The notes below the pieces were generated by a model, which saw nothing but the letters and a program-made list of their open reading frames with translations, ran no database searches and had not been told where the DNA came from. A program made the translations under genes and the position numbers. From Apoda limacodes (Eukaryota; Arthropoda; Insecta; Lepidoptera; Limacodidae), in contig OX291557.1 in NCBI GenBank assembly GCA_946406115.1, positions 20,926,501 to 20,990,500 of the forward strand: a DNA stretch of 64,000 nt, given 5' to 3'. This document shows, in pieces, positions 42,707-54,655 of the stretch (position 1 is its first letter; every line of letters starts with the position of its first letter).

Positions 42707-42830
42707 ATCAATAGAGGTGTGGCTGAAGTCAGGTCGACGCCACAGCGAAATCCTGGATGAACAGAAGATGAGCGAGGGGAAGCTTCGAAAACCAGGAGCA
42801 ACTATCATCTTTTGGCTGAAATGCGAGCAG
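42707..42830 (+). CDS. Candidate internal exon, unknown protein (best host-gene lead)
   Basis: A strong pyrimidine tract ending TTTATTTTTTTAG precedes the exon, and GAGCAG|GTATTG follows it. Between them one frame is fully open for 41 codons: SIEVWLKSGRRHSEILDEQK continuing MSEGKLRKPGATIIFWLKCE. Entry takes one base of a split codon and exit is phase 0. GC content is clearly above the flanks, and the mixture of charged and hydrophobic residues looks protein-like. No family recognised and it does not resemble the LINE or transposase proteins nearby. Flanking exons are not visible within several kb, so introns would be long. Confidence 0.4.
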
Positions 42831-42839
42831 GTATTGTAG

Positions 42840-44885
42840 TTCTGATATAACTAGAGCCACCCTGAGCCAAAGAGTGTATACACTCGTAAATCTGACGTAA
42901 GCTTTTATTTACTTAATTTTATAACCAAACATTTTAAAACAGTAAATGTCTCGAAATACGTCCACTCATTGATTTTTATATATTTATTTTATTTACGCAA
43001 ACTCTAAATATAATTAACTTTTAAAAAGCCATTTTTAAAAATCTATTTATTATTTTATTTTGTATTTTTTTCCTATACAGACTTTATAAAAGCATAGCGT
43101 AACCATAAATAAAAACAATTTAGTGCTATCTAAAACCTGAAAAACACGACGTTTTCTTCTATCTGTTAGTCTCATGGTTCGCTAGCTTTATGGCCTCATA
43201 GTTAAGCCATATAAATTTGTCTATCCGTATGTCGAGCTTTTCAATCTATATGACACATCATACAACCATGTTACTTCAAGTTAATTGAATTCCTATGGCT
43301 CTGAGCTGATGAAAGACGGTATATGTTGTCATTGTGTAAAGATTTGTGATTACCCGCAGTTTTACCCGCATAATAGCCTATAACAATCCGAAAGTACGTA
43401 AAATTACCTTCAGAACACATATTTTTAGATACTAAGTATTTTTTTGTAAAGACTGACTCTATAAAATCTTCACGCTGATAACAACCTAAGCAACGTCAGT
43501 CCCGTGTGTGACCGTCTGGAAACATCGTCTGACGTCTCTTTGTATTTTATGTTTTCTAATTGAAAAAATAAATATTGGTGTCGAGAAGCACCGTTTCCGT
43601 AGTGCATGTACTCGCCGCACCACATCCGATTTTTAAAAAACAATGGAAAAAACAATGCCATATGTAGACAAGCGGCATGTGCGAGGCAAAACCCTTCACC
43701 GCACAGGGTGCGTCGGCGCAGATGTTTTTACACCCACCTGCCAATCTCGGCGGCGGGCAGGTGCATCGCCTTGTTTATGTTTTTTACACCCTCTAACAAA
43801 TATAGCGGGCGAGTCACGTACTAAGAATAGGTTCGTTGGAATGTCTTGTTATGTTGAACCTAATTAGTTTTCGCATATGGCGATGTATTTGCTGCGGAAC
43901 TATTTATAATTTGCACATTGAACGAGCATCTACGGTAAAAGTTAACCTTTAGGACACCGGCTTAACACCACTGGTGGTGTCAAGGAGATTTTTTAGTCGC
44001 CGTGGCACCACCAACAAGTAGTGTTGTCACTTATTCCATTGATGAATATCTATCACACTAGTTCCATTGAACAAAATCCAAGTGTTTTGTTCGGGTTTAC
44101 TTACTCAAATGAAAATTTAAGTTAAGTAATACCTAGTTGCCACATGAAAAAAAATGTGTAATCGACAAAACAATTATTGTTAGTTGTCAACTAAATTCTA
44201 GTTATGATAACAAGGTATTTTTTAATTGCTTATCTATACAAGCAATTATATATGTGACAACTATTTACATGGTAAGGAACCAGTTTTAGAGTTTGTATGT
44301 TTGAGCGTCGATACATTTACTAGGCTATGTAATGCGGCGTGTCCAATAATGTATATATATATATACCGCTGCAACTTACATGTTTGTGTCCTATATATTT
44401 GTCAGACAGTCCTTGGCTACAACTATAGCTTGATAAGAAACTTCCTAACTATAATCAAAAACTTGCCATAGGAATCGCACGCCGGTAATCAAATTTAGCG
44501 GGGGTGGAGCCGCGGTTTAAAGCAAGCTTTCTATATAACTTAACGCTATGGCTCTAAGTAGCAATAATGTCACGCCTTACTCAAAATCACCAGTGTCGAC
44601 AGCTTGATATATTAGTATTCTAGCTTTTTCCCCCGAATAAAGACAACTGACTTCTAATGTCTTTAAAATGTCGAGCGTTTTTCGCCTTTATATCTTTTCT
44701 TCTTAATATATCAATTTTATACCGGCCAGCATTTACATCATTTAGAGTTTCGTATTCAATAACTAACATGGAAGTACAAATTGTCAATAATTTTGTTACG
44801 AAAAATTAATACGTATCAAATTATAGTCTAGGGACTGAAAAACTAAAATTTATAAAGTAAACATTATAAGGTTCCAGCAAGTATA
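42840..44885. other. No gene recognised; GC-richer patch 43480-43830
   Basis: 43590-43830 carries CG-rich words and overlapping short frames in two plus frames and one minus frame, none with a recognised motif. A degenerate Helitron-like end (GGGGGTGGAGCCGCGG) is near 44502-44530. Confidence 0.35.
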
Positions 44886-45038
44886 GGTGCGTTTTGTTGA
44901 CTGCTTCAATGCGTTCAATGTCATAATCCTGCCAAGTTAAAAAGTCATAAATTCTATATAACACAGTACAAATCTTGGTTCATTCTCTTTGGTAGGATTA
45001 CCGCATTATGTACATTATGTCGGTCAACAAAACGCCAC
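44886..45038. mobile_element. Short inverted-repeat element (MITE-like)
   Basis: GGTGCGTTTTGTTGAC on the left and GTCAACAAAACGCCAC on the right are inverted repeats differing by one inserted base. About 150 bp; no clear target duplication. Confidence 0.5.
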
Positions 45039-45164
45039 TTTTATCAATAGAAGTATATTAAAACCATACTCGCTACAGTTGTAGCCATTAAGTGACTATA
45101 TATATACTATACTTACCAACCTATTGTAAAATGTTTGCAATGGTGTACAACGTCGTAGGTTCTA

Positions 45165-46425
45165 GAGTCTACCATTCCATGTAGCTCTAAGAACCTCGTG
45201 GTATCTACAGTAATAGGTAGCTCTGACAGTACGAGCTACAGTTAAAGGTAGCTTTGAAAACCTCGTAGTATCCACAGTAAAGGGTAGCTGTGACAACCTC
45301 GTATTAGCTTCAGTAAAAGATAGATCTGACAACTTCATAGCAGCTACAATCAAAGGAAGCTCTGACAACCTCGTAGTATCCACAGCAAAAGGTAGATCTG
45401 ACAACCCCGTAGTAGCTACAGTTAAATTTAACTGTGACAACGTCGTATTCTTTACAGCAAAACGTAGCTCAGACAGCATCGTAGTATCTACAGTAAAAGG
45501 TAGCTCTGTCAACATCGTAATAGTTACAGTAAAAGGTGGCTCTAATAATTTCGTAGTATCTACAGCAAAAGGTAACTCTGATAACTAAGTAGTATTTTCA
45601 GTAAAAGGTAGCTTTGTCAACATCGTAGTAGCTACAGTAAAAGCCATCTCTGTCAACATCGTAGTAGCTACAGTAAAAGGTAGCTCTCATAATTTCATAG
45701 TATCTACAGTAAAAGGTAGCTCCGATAATTTCGTAGTATCTTCAGTAAAAGGTAGCTCTGATAACTAAGTAGTATTTTCAGTAAAAGGTAGTTCTGTCAA
45801 CATCGTAGTAGCTACAGTAAAAGGTAGCTCTGATAATTTCGTAGTATCTACAGTAAAAGGTAGCTCTGTCAACATCGTAATAGCTACAGTAAAAGGTAGC
45901 TCTAATAATTTCGTAGTATCTACAGCAAAAGGTAGCTCTGATAACTAAGTAGTTTTGTCAGTAAAAGGTAGCTTTGTCAACATCGTAGTAGCTACAGTAA
46001 AAGGCAGCTCTGTCAACATCGTAGTAGCTACAGTAAAAGGTAGCTCTCATAATTTCATAGTATCTACAGTAAAAGGTAGCTCCGATAATTTCGTAGTATC
46101 TTCAGTAAAAGGTAGCTCTGATAACTAAGTAGTATTTGCAGTAAAAGGTAGTTCTGTCAACATCGTAGTAGCTACAGTAAAAGGTAGCTCTGATAATTTC
46201 GTAGTATCTACAGTAAAAGGTAGCTTTGATAATTTCGTAGTATCTACAGTAAAATGTACTCAGATAATTTCGTAGATCTAAAGTAAAAGGTAACTCTGAT
46301 AATTTCATAGTATCTACAGTAAAAAGTAGCTCTGATAATTTCGTAGTATCTACAGTAAAAGGTAGCTGTGACAACCTCGTAGTTTCTACACTAAAGGGTG
46401 AATCTGAAAACCTGATAGTATTTGT
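45165..46425. repeat. 36-bp minisatellite with 360-bp higher-order repeat
   Basis: About 35 units of 36 bp. The two main types are GTAGTATCTACAGTAAAAGG+TAGCTCTGATAATTTC and GTAGTAGCTACAGTAAAAGG+TAGCTCTGTCAACATC. Segments 45481-45840 and 45841-46200 are a ten-unit block repeated almost exactly (about ten differences by eye), with a weaker 180-bp half period inside. The unit is 12 codons: on the minus strand it reads LSELPFTVDTTK over and over, open at 45162-45515 and 46102-46374, but TAG stops in the AACTAAGTAG variant break it elsewhere. Confidence 0.95.
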
Positions 46426-46539
46426 TTTCTAAAATGAATAGGTAATAAGCTTTCGAAGTTAAAATAAGCTTGTGGATGTGTATGGCTTTATCTACAAAAA
46501 TGACGAAATTCTGATAAAAATTTTCTTCTTCTTTATTTC

Positions 46540-47480
46540 CCCTGGGGGATGATTTTCCAAAAAAAAAAGGAAACACAACAATCTATTTTTTTTTAACTTA
46601 AAGGCCAAATACCAATTTTTATGCATTAGCTTCAAAATAACAATTCCCGTACACTCGCCCAACTCCTAGTTAACTATCCTAAGGTATGAATTTTGCATAA
46701 TCCTTTCTCAGCACTCGCTCAAGTTGTAAATGAAACCTTTGTGCAAAATTCAAAGTCTCTAGACACAAAGATATCGGAGTTCTCAAACATTTATTCATCC
46801 CCTATTTCATCCCCTAGGGGATGATATCCAAAAAAAACTAAAACACACATAATTAAGATTGACTAATTTTGTAAGTTAGCTTTAAAAATTACGAATTTCC
46901 ATACAAACTTTCAACCCCCATTTTACCTCTTTTCTAAAATCCTTTCTTAGTGCTCGCCTACGTTAAAACGGGATCATTTTTGCAAAATTTTAAGTCTCTA
47001 GCCACAAAACTATCAAAATCTCTCTTATCCATAACGGTGAAATATGCCATTCCTTATTTTTAATCTTAAGACGAAGCATCAAGATTCGCGTATTTACCTT
47101 CAAAAGTGACGATTTTTTATAGAAACTTTCAACCCCCATTTCGCTCTCTTAGGGGATAGATTTCGCATAATTAGTACTTAGTACTCGCGTACGTTCTAGC
47201 AGAAACTGTTTAATTACAAGTTTTGAGACACAAAAATATGTAAATTCTCATACACTTTTTCATCCCCTTTGCCCTTTAGGTGATCATTTTCCAAAAACGG
47301 TAAAACAGGTAAATTTTTAACCTATAGGCCGAACACCAAGTTTAATGTACTTAACCTTAAAAACTTCCAATCCCTATTTCACCCCTTGGATGATGATTTT
47401 TGTAAATTCTTAGTGCTCGCCTACGTAATAATTAGAACCTTTATGCAAAATTTCAAGTCTCAAGATCCAATGTTTAGGGC
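46540..47480. repeat. ~235-bp degenerate tandem repeat (4 units)
   Basis: The AGTGCTCGCCTACGT-like word occurs near 46711, 46951, 47181 and 47414. Each is preceded by CATCCCCTAGGGGATGATTT-like and CATACAAACTTTCAACCCCC-like words and followed by TGCAAAATTTCAAGTCTC. The same words in reverse appear at 60554-60845, so the unit belongs to a dispersed family. Confidence 0.7.
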
Positions 47481-47519
47481 TGTAGGTTGATATGTCAATC
47501 AGTCAAACTCTTAAACCCT

Positions 47520-48285
47520 AGCCTTAATTGAACAACCGGATTTGACCGTTTTTTTTTTAATTATTTTGATATTTTTTTTAATTTAGATATCTCACAATAG
47601 ATGTTACTGTTAATTCTTACATTATTAGATTAATAAACCTAATATACAAAAACTTACATCTACTACAAGTACTAATACATTACAACTAAAACAGAGTACA
47701 TACATACATTGTTAGCTTATTACACCTTTAAAATGGCTGTGGAATGAACTCGGTGTTCAATACCTAATTGACACCTTTTTTATTAAATGTTTGCGAACCC
47801 ATGTAAGCTGTGCTTATACAATGTATGTTACAGGATCATAAAAGTTTACTTAATTTTATGTTCAATTAAGCTTACTACATTAAGGTTTTATGTTATTATC
47901 GCTAGGTTGCTGTAGATATCTAGGCTTTTGTAGATTACATTAGTTCGTTCACGTTTAATTTGGTATTACATAGTTAATTCGGTTCTCCTTTACGACATGA
48001 AGAAGCACAAATAAACAAACTCACTTCCGGATTCAAAATATTAGTATAAATAGTAGTACCTGGTGGACCGAGCTTCGCTCGTTTTTTTTTACAACGCCAA
48101 CTATTGTCATGTAGCTGTAGTATTGCTGTGTCGGTAAACATAATAGTATTACTACTCGCCAATAGATGACAAGAAGAGTCATATTTTTCAGTTTATCATT
48201 GCCTGAAAACACGGATGAAACAAAGATTCCTAAAAATAAAACCTAGCTGGATCGATTTATCGCCCCTGAAACCCCCTGCACACTA
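47520..48285. other. No gene recognised
   Basis: AT-rich, no supported feature. Confidence 0.4.
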
Positions 48286-48289
48286 AATT

Positions 48290-48660
48290 TAATGAAAATT
48301 GTTCGAGCCGTTTCCGATACTCAGATTAAAAATATATGTATACATATATACAAGAATTGCTCGATTTAAGGTAATAGATGTGTTGTTTGATGAAAACTGC
48401 CCTTTTATTATATACTAGCTGGTTCCCCGTGGTGTTACCCGCACGATTTTATTGTTCTCGTCCCATACAAAGAATAAAGAAATCGTTTCCTAATGGGGCT
48501 CCATTCTACGTAAAAGGAACCTATTTTCAAAATTTTATGTATATAGCTTCAATATAGTTTCGGTTCGGCATTAATGAATCAGTCATGTTCTTTTGTTAGC
48601 TGGGTCCCCGCGTTTTTACTCGCGCGATTTTACTTTTTTACTTTACTATAATTGATAAAG
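48290..48660 (-). mobile_element. Helitron-like 3' ends in reverse, tandem pair
   Basis: ACTAGCTGGTTCCCCGTGGT at 48415 and TTAGCTGGGTCCCCGCGTTT at 48596 are two reverse-oriented CTAG-type termini with GC-rich caps (TACCCGCACG, TACTCGCGCG), 180 bp apart. A GTTCGAGCCGTTTCCGATAC block precedes them. Likely two overlapping or nested insertions. Confidence 0.45.
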
Positions 48661-48797
48661 CGGTGGAACCGATATAAATTTTCTTTCCCTATTTTAACTT
48701 CTCAGGGGATAATTTTATAAAACTGCTGAAAAACATAATGCACCTTAATACGACGCTGCCTTTAAGAACTGTTCCAAGCTCATCGGTTATACAATAG

Positions 48798-49349
48798 TAG
48801 TTTATGAAACTGTTGTGTGCATAATAAGGGGTTGTAAACCCGAGTTTGTGTTTAAAAACCGAACTGTAAGGCGAGATTTTTAATAGCAGTTTTTTAATAC
48901 CTAGTTATGTGCAGTTTTATACACTACTTTATCTACTCTCATACATAAGGATTTAAATAAAAGTTCAAAGAGTAAGAAATGGTTTTCAAAAAACGATGTG
49001 GCCTTTTTTTGCATTTTCCATGCCATAAAGTCGTGGTAGCATTTATCATATATTTTTTTCGACTTTCCTGGTAATAGTTTATGAAACTGTTGCATAATAA
49101 GTGGTTCCTAACCCGAGTTGTGTTTTAAAACCGAACTGTAAGGCGAGATTTTTAAATAGTTGTTTTTTAATACCTAGTTATGTGCAGTTTCATACACTAC
49201 TTTATCTACTTTCATACATTAGGATTCAAATAAAAGTTCAAAGAGTAAGAAATATTTTTCGAAAACTATGTAGCCTTTTTTTGCATTTTCCATGCCATAA
49301 AGTCGTGGTAGCATTTGTCATATATTTTTTTCGACTTTCCTGGTAATAG
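48798..49349. repeat. 277-bp tandem duplication
   Basis: Copy 1 is 48798-49074, copy 2 is 49075-49349, both opening TAGTTTATGAAACTGTTG and closing TTTTTTTCGACTTTCCTGGT-AA. Shared blocks include CCGAACTGTAAGGCGAGATT and CCATGCCATAAAGTCGTGGT; roughly 90 percent identical by eye. Confidence 0.9.
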
Positions 49350-49519
49350 ATTACGAGTCATTTCCGTCGCCATGCACATCTAAAATATCGGGCGGAGTCA
49401 AATTTTTTACACATTTACTTCTATCGGACATTTTAAGCAAAAATAAAAAAAAAAACAAAAAAACGTATGAATGGAGCCAAAACACTGCACTTTGGCGGCC
49501 TAGTCAGTAATGTACTATT

Positions 49520-49725
49520 ACGGACCCCTCGGTCGAGAAGTGAAACTGATCGGTTACATTTCTAAACTCACGCTAAAACGTTATTAACGTGCATACATAT
49601 CTATCGTTTTATATTGAAATTAAGTAAATAATTTCATTAATAAAATGGTTGGATATTGTTTCGTGGCTATTATTATATGTTTTTTACGGACCCCTCGGTC
49701 AAGGAGTTAAACTGAATTCACGTTA
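49520..49725. repeat. Direct repeat of a ~32-bp word
   Basis: TTACGGACCCCTCGGTCGAG-AAGTGAAACTGA near 49523 recurs as TTACGGACCCCTCGGTCAAG-GAGTTAAACTGA near 49685. AACGTGCATACATATCTATC between them is echoed near 49948. Probably internal to a repeat of unknown class. Confidence 0.5.
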
Positions 49726-49729
49726 AAGG

Positions 49730-51540
49730 GCCCTCTTACACCCCAGTAGCGCCGCCATTAGATATCCTCAATTTTCTCTTCGAAGAAAACGAATTTCTAA
49801 AATCCAAATGTCGCAAATATAAAGCTAGTCATAAGCTATTTTTAGAAGGATTTATATAGTTTCTAAATAATATCTGTGAGTTGTAGTTAGCATTTCTGCT
49901 AAAAGTGGCCGTTTTTAGCGCTAGTTAGCTGCTATAAGCGCCTTAAACGTGCATGTATATCACTTTTATACTCACGCAAATGCTAAGTGGTCTACGCTCA
50001 CTCGTCCAACGCAATGTTTTTCCAATTTATTGTTTTTAATTAAAACGATAGATAAAATATATACCTAATAATTTTCAATTTACGCATCTGACCGGAAACT
50101 GCATTCATATATATATTTTTCTTATTAGTATCCGAAGGTTACTCAGTATAATTATTTTATTAGATGAGAGGTTTTACCTTCCACCGAACACCTTGCAAGT
50201 TCCTATTGCAATTAACATAAATTAAGTTTTTTTATATGCATTATTTACTTCTATTAATAAGATTAATGGCTTTACCGGATTAGATAGATTGTTTAGTAGT
50301 AAAGCTAGTATAAGAAACTTGTTTTTGCAAAAAAAAAACATTTCGTATTTTAAACTTCACAGAATTAATTGAAAGTGTTAGGTTGTCGAAGGCAAATAAT
50401 TCCCAAGGCAAATAAATAGGTAGTTCTAAAAATTTATTTTAGGGGAACTACTTTTCATGGAGGGTGCAATTTAGATCCCACAATCTTTCACAATTTTCGT
50501 CAGTGTCTTATTTACAAAATAACAAGCAACAGGTAGCAAAATAACTCGACAGTAGTACATTTACAATTCTCGCCTGTCGTACAGTAAAAAGTTTAATGGC
50601 TATAGGCATTCTGTAGTAATCTCTCCCGCTTTGCGTGCAAAAGTACTGGAATCCTGAGCCTCAGCTAAATGTTATTATGCGACTAAATTGACATACTCGC
50701 CCGCATAAATCCTGCAAGAATCCTATAAGTTTTTTTTTGTTAAGTTATTAATGTTTAAAATGAATACTCGTCTCGTGCTTGTCCTGTTTTTTTTTTTAAG
50801 AAGTTTTTAAACTCGATTTTTTTTTGCTGTCCGTATTTAGTTTTTTGAGCGTAGCTTTATCAGACTATATTTGGCACCGTTACCTTACAGGTAAATGTCA
50901 CCCGCATTTTCACAAAACTTTCTTTGTATATTTTTACTGATTATACAAGGAAGGAAAATATATAATATATCATATCACATATCTTTTTGCAATACAAAAA
51001 ATTTAAAACGCATCGCTAAGTGGGTTTAAATTAGTTTATATAATTTTCTTTTAAATTCATATCTTCTAAAACTATTTTCTACAATACGTTTATAAATATT
51101 ATGTCAGAATATTTATTTCTGTTAATTAAGCATTCTATGTATTATTTTCAGGGTTCCGTAGTCAAACCCTTATGAGTTCTGCTATGTTCATTTTATTCAA
51201 AAACTTAGTAATGAAATATGATATGCAAGTAAGTAATCTAACCCGCTATAAAAATTAGTATTATCAGTTTAGGAAAAAATAGGCTACTTCCTAATGTATA
51301 AGTGCCATGAAAAAAGTCTTACCTCATTGTGAGGAGCATCGTTAAATAGGGAATCCAAAATGATTAGCAGCTTTCTTAGGGTATGTATGCGTCGTTCTTC
51401 AAATTTTTGGCTTTAAATTAGGCATTTTCCGTTCAGTTCGTTTCAGTTAATATTTCAAGCAGTGTCCGACAATTCTAAAAAAACAGAATACTGGTACGTA
51501 GACCGAAATCACTTTAAAAGTAACACGATAATTAATCAAT
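49730..51540. other. No gene recognised
   Basis: AT-rich. CAGGGTTCCGTAGTCAAACC at about 51150 is a dispersed-repeat word. No exon-like stretch found. Confidence 0.4.
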
Positions 51541-51935
51541 CTGTATTATTGTAAGGTCGTTCGTGCCGACACTAAGATTGTAGCAACGGCTACACAACCC
51601 TACACCTTCGGCTACACAACCCTACACCTTCTGTATTATTGCAAGGTCGTTCGTGCCTACACTACAATTTTTACAACGGCTACAGAACCCTACACGTTCT
51701 GTATTATTGTAAGGTCGTTCGTGCCTACGCTACGATTGTAGCAACGGCTACACGCCCTACACCTTTTGTATTATTATAATGTCCTTCGTGCCTACACTAC
51801 GATTGTAGAACCGGCTACACAACCCTACACCTTCTGTATTATTGTAAGATTGTTCGTGCCTATACTACGATTGTAGCAACGGCTTCACAACCTTACACCT
51901 TCTGTATTAATGTAGGGTCGTTCGTGCTGACGTAC
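51541..51935. repeat. 68-bp tandem array with internal hairpin
   Basis: Units begin (CTGTATTATTGTAAGGTCGT) at 51541, 51631, 51699, 51766, 51834 and 51902, the last partial. The first unit carries an extra 22-bp duplication of its CGGCTACACAACCCTACACC end. Most units hold GTAGC-AACG-GCTAC, a 5-bp stem with 4-base loop; some are mutated in one arm. Confidence 0.95.
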
Positions 51936-52274
51936 TATGTACATAAGGCGTTTTATTTTATTTGCTCCACACATTTGGTTGTGGCCAGAGAAAAGACCTT
52001 GTTGATACGTTTTTTTTAAGAGTTTTGTTATGTACCCACACACTAGAGCAGCTAATGCTAAGCGTGCATTTAAAGTTTGATAGAAAAGTTTCGGATTTCG
52101 ATAAAACTTTCACAATGAGTACGTTGCATTTCTTGGTAATTTTCTTGGGAATCGTTTTTTATTCCATTAAATGCCCTAACCAAGGAGGCTATGAGTACTT
52201 TATTTTTTCTTAAAATATTTTTACCTAATAATATATATTTATATAATGTATATATATCCGATAATTACAAATTG

Positions 52275-52345
52275 TTGACCACTTACACGGAGTGTAAGGC
52301 TTGTTGCAGGTTCAAGTCCTGGCTCGAGATTGGCTATTGACTGTA
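52275..52345 (+). mobile_element. Weak SINE-like box B
   Basis: GCAGGTTCAAGTCCTGGCTC fits a tRNA box B, with AAGGCTTGTT before it. Box A is poor, and there is no tRNA fold. Confidence 0.3.
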
Positions 52346-52629
52346 TCTTTGCTATGAAAAATATATATTTTCATTGATGATGTAGCCATAGATATGGTAT
52401 GTATAATATATTTTCTTCAAAGACTTTAAAGCTTCAGGAAGTCATTAACGAAGAAAGATTATTTCTATGTATTTGTATATCTTTTCGCTCTATGAAGATT
52501 TTGTGTATTTGTAAGATTGATGTACTAGGACTTTATAAGTAACAAGCAGTTGCTTATGATGATTATAACTGAATAATACTGAAGAATCAAATATAAGAAA
52601 ATAATGTAAGGGTAATGTATACGTATGTC

Positions 52630-52830
52630 TTCTCGGCTTTTATCCCTGGAAGTGGATAATCATTGGCTGGACTTACACCCACAACATAATATGGGGGACA
52701 AGCCCTTTTCATCAACCACTTTAGTCCTACGTGACAGGGGGTGGGTGAGTCTATTACCGCAACACTGCTTCTGAAACAGATTATCTAGACTAAGTGGCTT
52801 CATATATGTCACATAGGCACGTTACAAATT
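52630..52830 (+). repeat. Repeat M, copy 1
   Basis: GGCTGGACTTACACCCACAA, AATATGGGGGACAAGCCCTT, CCACTTTAGTCCTACGTGAC and GTGGCTTCATATA in order. An inverted copy lies at 57185-57355. Confidence 0.7.
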
Positions 52831-53068
52831 ACGAATTAAAAAGTAATAAGCTGTAAATTAAAAGACCAGGAACACAATGAAATACCCCCAATGCCTGTTG
52901 CTGATAAACTATAAGAAGTAATTCAGGATTGAGAAGGGAGAATATATAAGCATATATTATAGAAGGATAATAATAATTTTGTACATTTTTTTTTTATTTA
53001 ATCACAAAATTAGTAGATACACATTTTTTATTATAATTAAGGAGTTACAGTAAATGTTATGTTTACTC

Positions 53069-53331
53069 CATAGACTTCGAGTTCTGTAAACTGTCCTATG
53101 GGCTGCGAAATAAGCTTTACAAAATTGGTCACACTTAAGAAACAGACAAAGTGAAACGGTTGTCCTCATTTCTCTTTCTATCAACGTCCGCCATTTTGTT
53201 TCTTTGTGTTATTAAAACAAGTTAGAAAGAGACAAAAGACATCACAGTTTCACTTTGCCTCTGTAACACGTTTGCAACATTTTTTTTCACATCGGACTAG
53301 GAAATGCGCTGTCCATTTCTCTATGTCTATG
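53069..53331. mobile_element. CATAGAC MITE, copy 2, with 8-bp target duplication (7/8)
   Basis: Starts CATAGACTTCGAGTTCTGTA and ends TTTCTCTATGTCTATG. GTTTACTC (53061-53068) and GTTTACTT (53332-53339) flank it. It is longer than copy 1 by about 55 bp in the middle. An open minus-strand frame across it is chance. Confidence 0.75.
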
Positions 53332-53339
53332 GTTTACTT

Positions 53340-54212
53340 GTATTTAATAGTAACTATAGATGCTTGTTAAAGGATGTCAGGCTTTTTCTAAGGGGATCTG
53401 GGGAGTAAGTTTGAGAGACAAAAATCCCTAGCAATAAATAGACAATCGATTTATGTAACTAATGGCATCGAATATAAACTAGTAAAACGTTTCCGTATAT
53501 TAAATTTTTATTTTTTTTGTGGAAAATGATGTTGGGGTTATTTTTTGTCTGTACAAATTCACAGTTTACAAGCAGTTTGTAGGGATTGGATATGTATGTT
53601 AACTATCTGCATTTAAACGGAGGGACAAACGAACGATTTCCTGGTAGTTAAATACACAGAGAGCCCCAGAGAGCACAGAGTATCGATAAACTGTCAACCC
53701 TGAGCAATATGGTTGACGAGCAAAACCTTTTTTTTTTTTAATTTTTACAAAATCCTTTTTATTACTTCACCTAAATGGAAACGAGCTGGTTTTAAACTAA
53801 CTAGTGTAAAAATCCTTACAATTTATAAATTACTATCAGATATTGTAGAAACGTAACAAAGTACCTGCCTAAAAGGCCTCCCCTTTAGGTCCAAAAACCC
53901 TTGATGTAGGTACAGTACAGTCGTTGTCAGCTTTGTCAATAAAAAATAATCTTCTGCAGCTTTGTGAAGTTTTACTTCTTCTGTATTACTTCACATTAAA
54001 ATCAAATAATTTGTTTAGTAAATATCTGAAACAAGTTAAATACGTGTAGGTTGTGTTGTTGTTGGTTCGCCCTGTTTGGCGGTGGCATCAAGGACGCGGC
54101 TCGTGTGGTAGCGGGTAGCACTCGCTACCCACCTGTTGCACGAACCCATACCCTTGTCTTCGTGTACAGGTTGATTTAAAACGTTTCTTAATTTGTATAA
54201 AAGCTTAATTTT
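53340..54212. other. No gene recognised; hairpin at 54107-54129
   Basis: In the GC-richer patch 54060-54170, GGTAGCG and CGCTACC form a 7-bp stem around GGTAGCACT. Otherwise AT-rich. Confidence 0.45.
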
Positions 54213-54655
54213 TACGGTTTCGTACCCAAAAGGTAATTAGCGGAACCCTATTACTAAGACTCCGCTGTCCGTCCGTCCGTCCGTCTGTCACTAGGCTGAA
54301 TCTCATGAACCGTGTTAGTTAGACAGTTGAATTTTTTACAGAAGATGTATTTCTGTTGCCGCTATAACAACAAATACTAAAAAACAGAATCAAATATTTA
54401 AGGGGGCTCCCATACAACAAACGTGATTTTTTTTGTTCGATTTTGCTCGATATTGATAACGGTAACAGGTAGACGCTTAAAATATTCACAGAATATTTAG
54501 TTATATACTCACTTTAAAAATAAATAAATAAATTTAAATAAAACAAATATTTAAAGGTGGCTCCCATACAACAAACGTGATTTTTTTGCCATTTCTATAG
54601 ATAATTGTACGGAACCCTTCTTGCGCGAGTCTAATTCGCACTTGGCCGATTTTTA
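54213..54655 (+). repeat. Repeat R, near-complete copy 3
   Basis: Contains ATTAGCGGAACCCTATTACT, (GTCC)n, TTGCCGCTATAACAACAAAT, two GGCTCCCATACAACAAACGT boxes about 150 bp apart, and the tail ATTCGCACTTGGCCGATTTT. Close match to 6873-7290. Confidence 0.75.

Noticed and set aside
43606..43867. Overlapping GC-rich frames
   Set aside because: Three overlapping frames on both strands are open, which fits base composition more than coding.
45162..45515. 117-codon repetitive frame as a real protein
   Set aside because: It follows from a 36-bp unit without stops; other units of the same array carry TAG in that frame.
45165..46425. CRISPR-like array
   Set aside because: No unique spacers: units are contiguous and whole-unit similar, in a eukaryotic setting. 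The same holds for 51541-51935.
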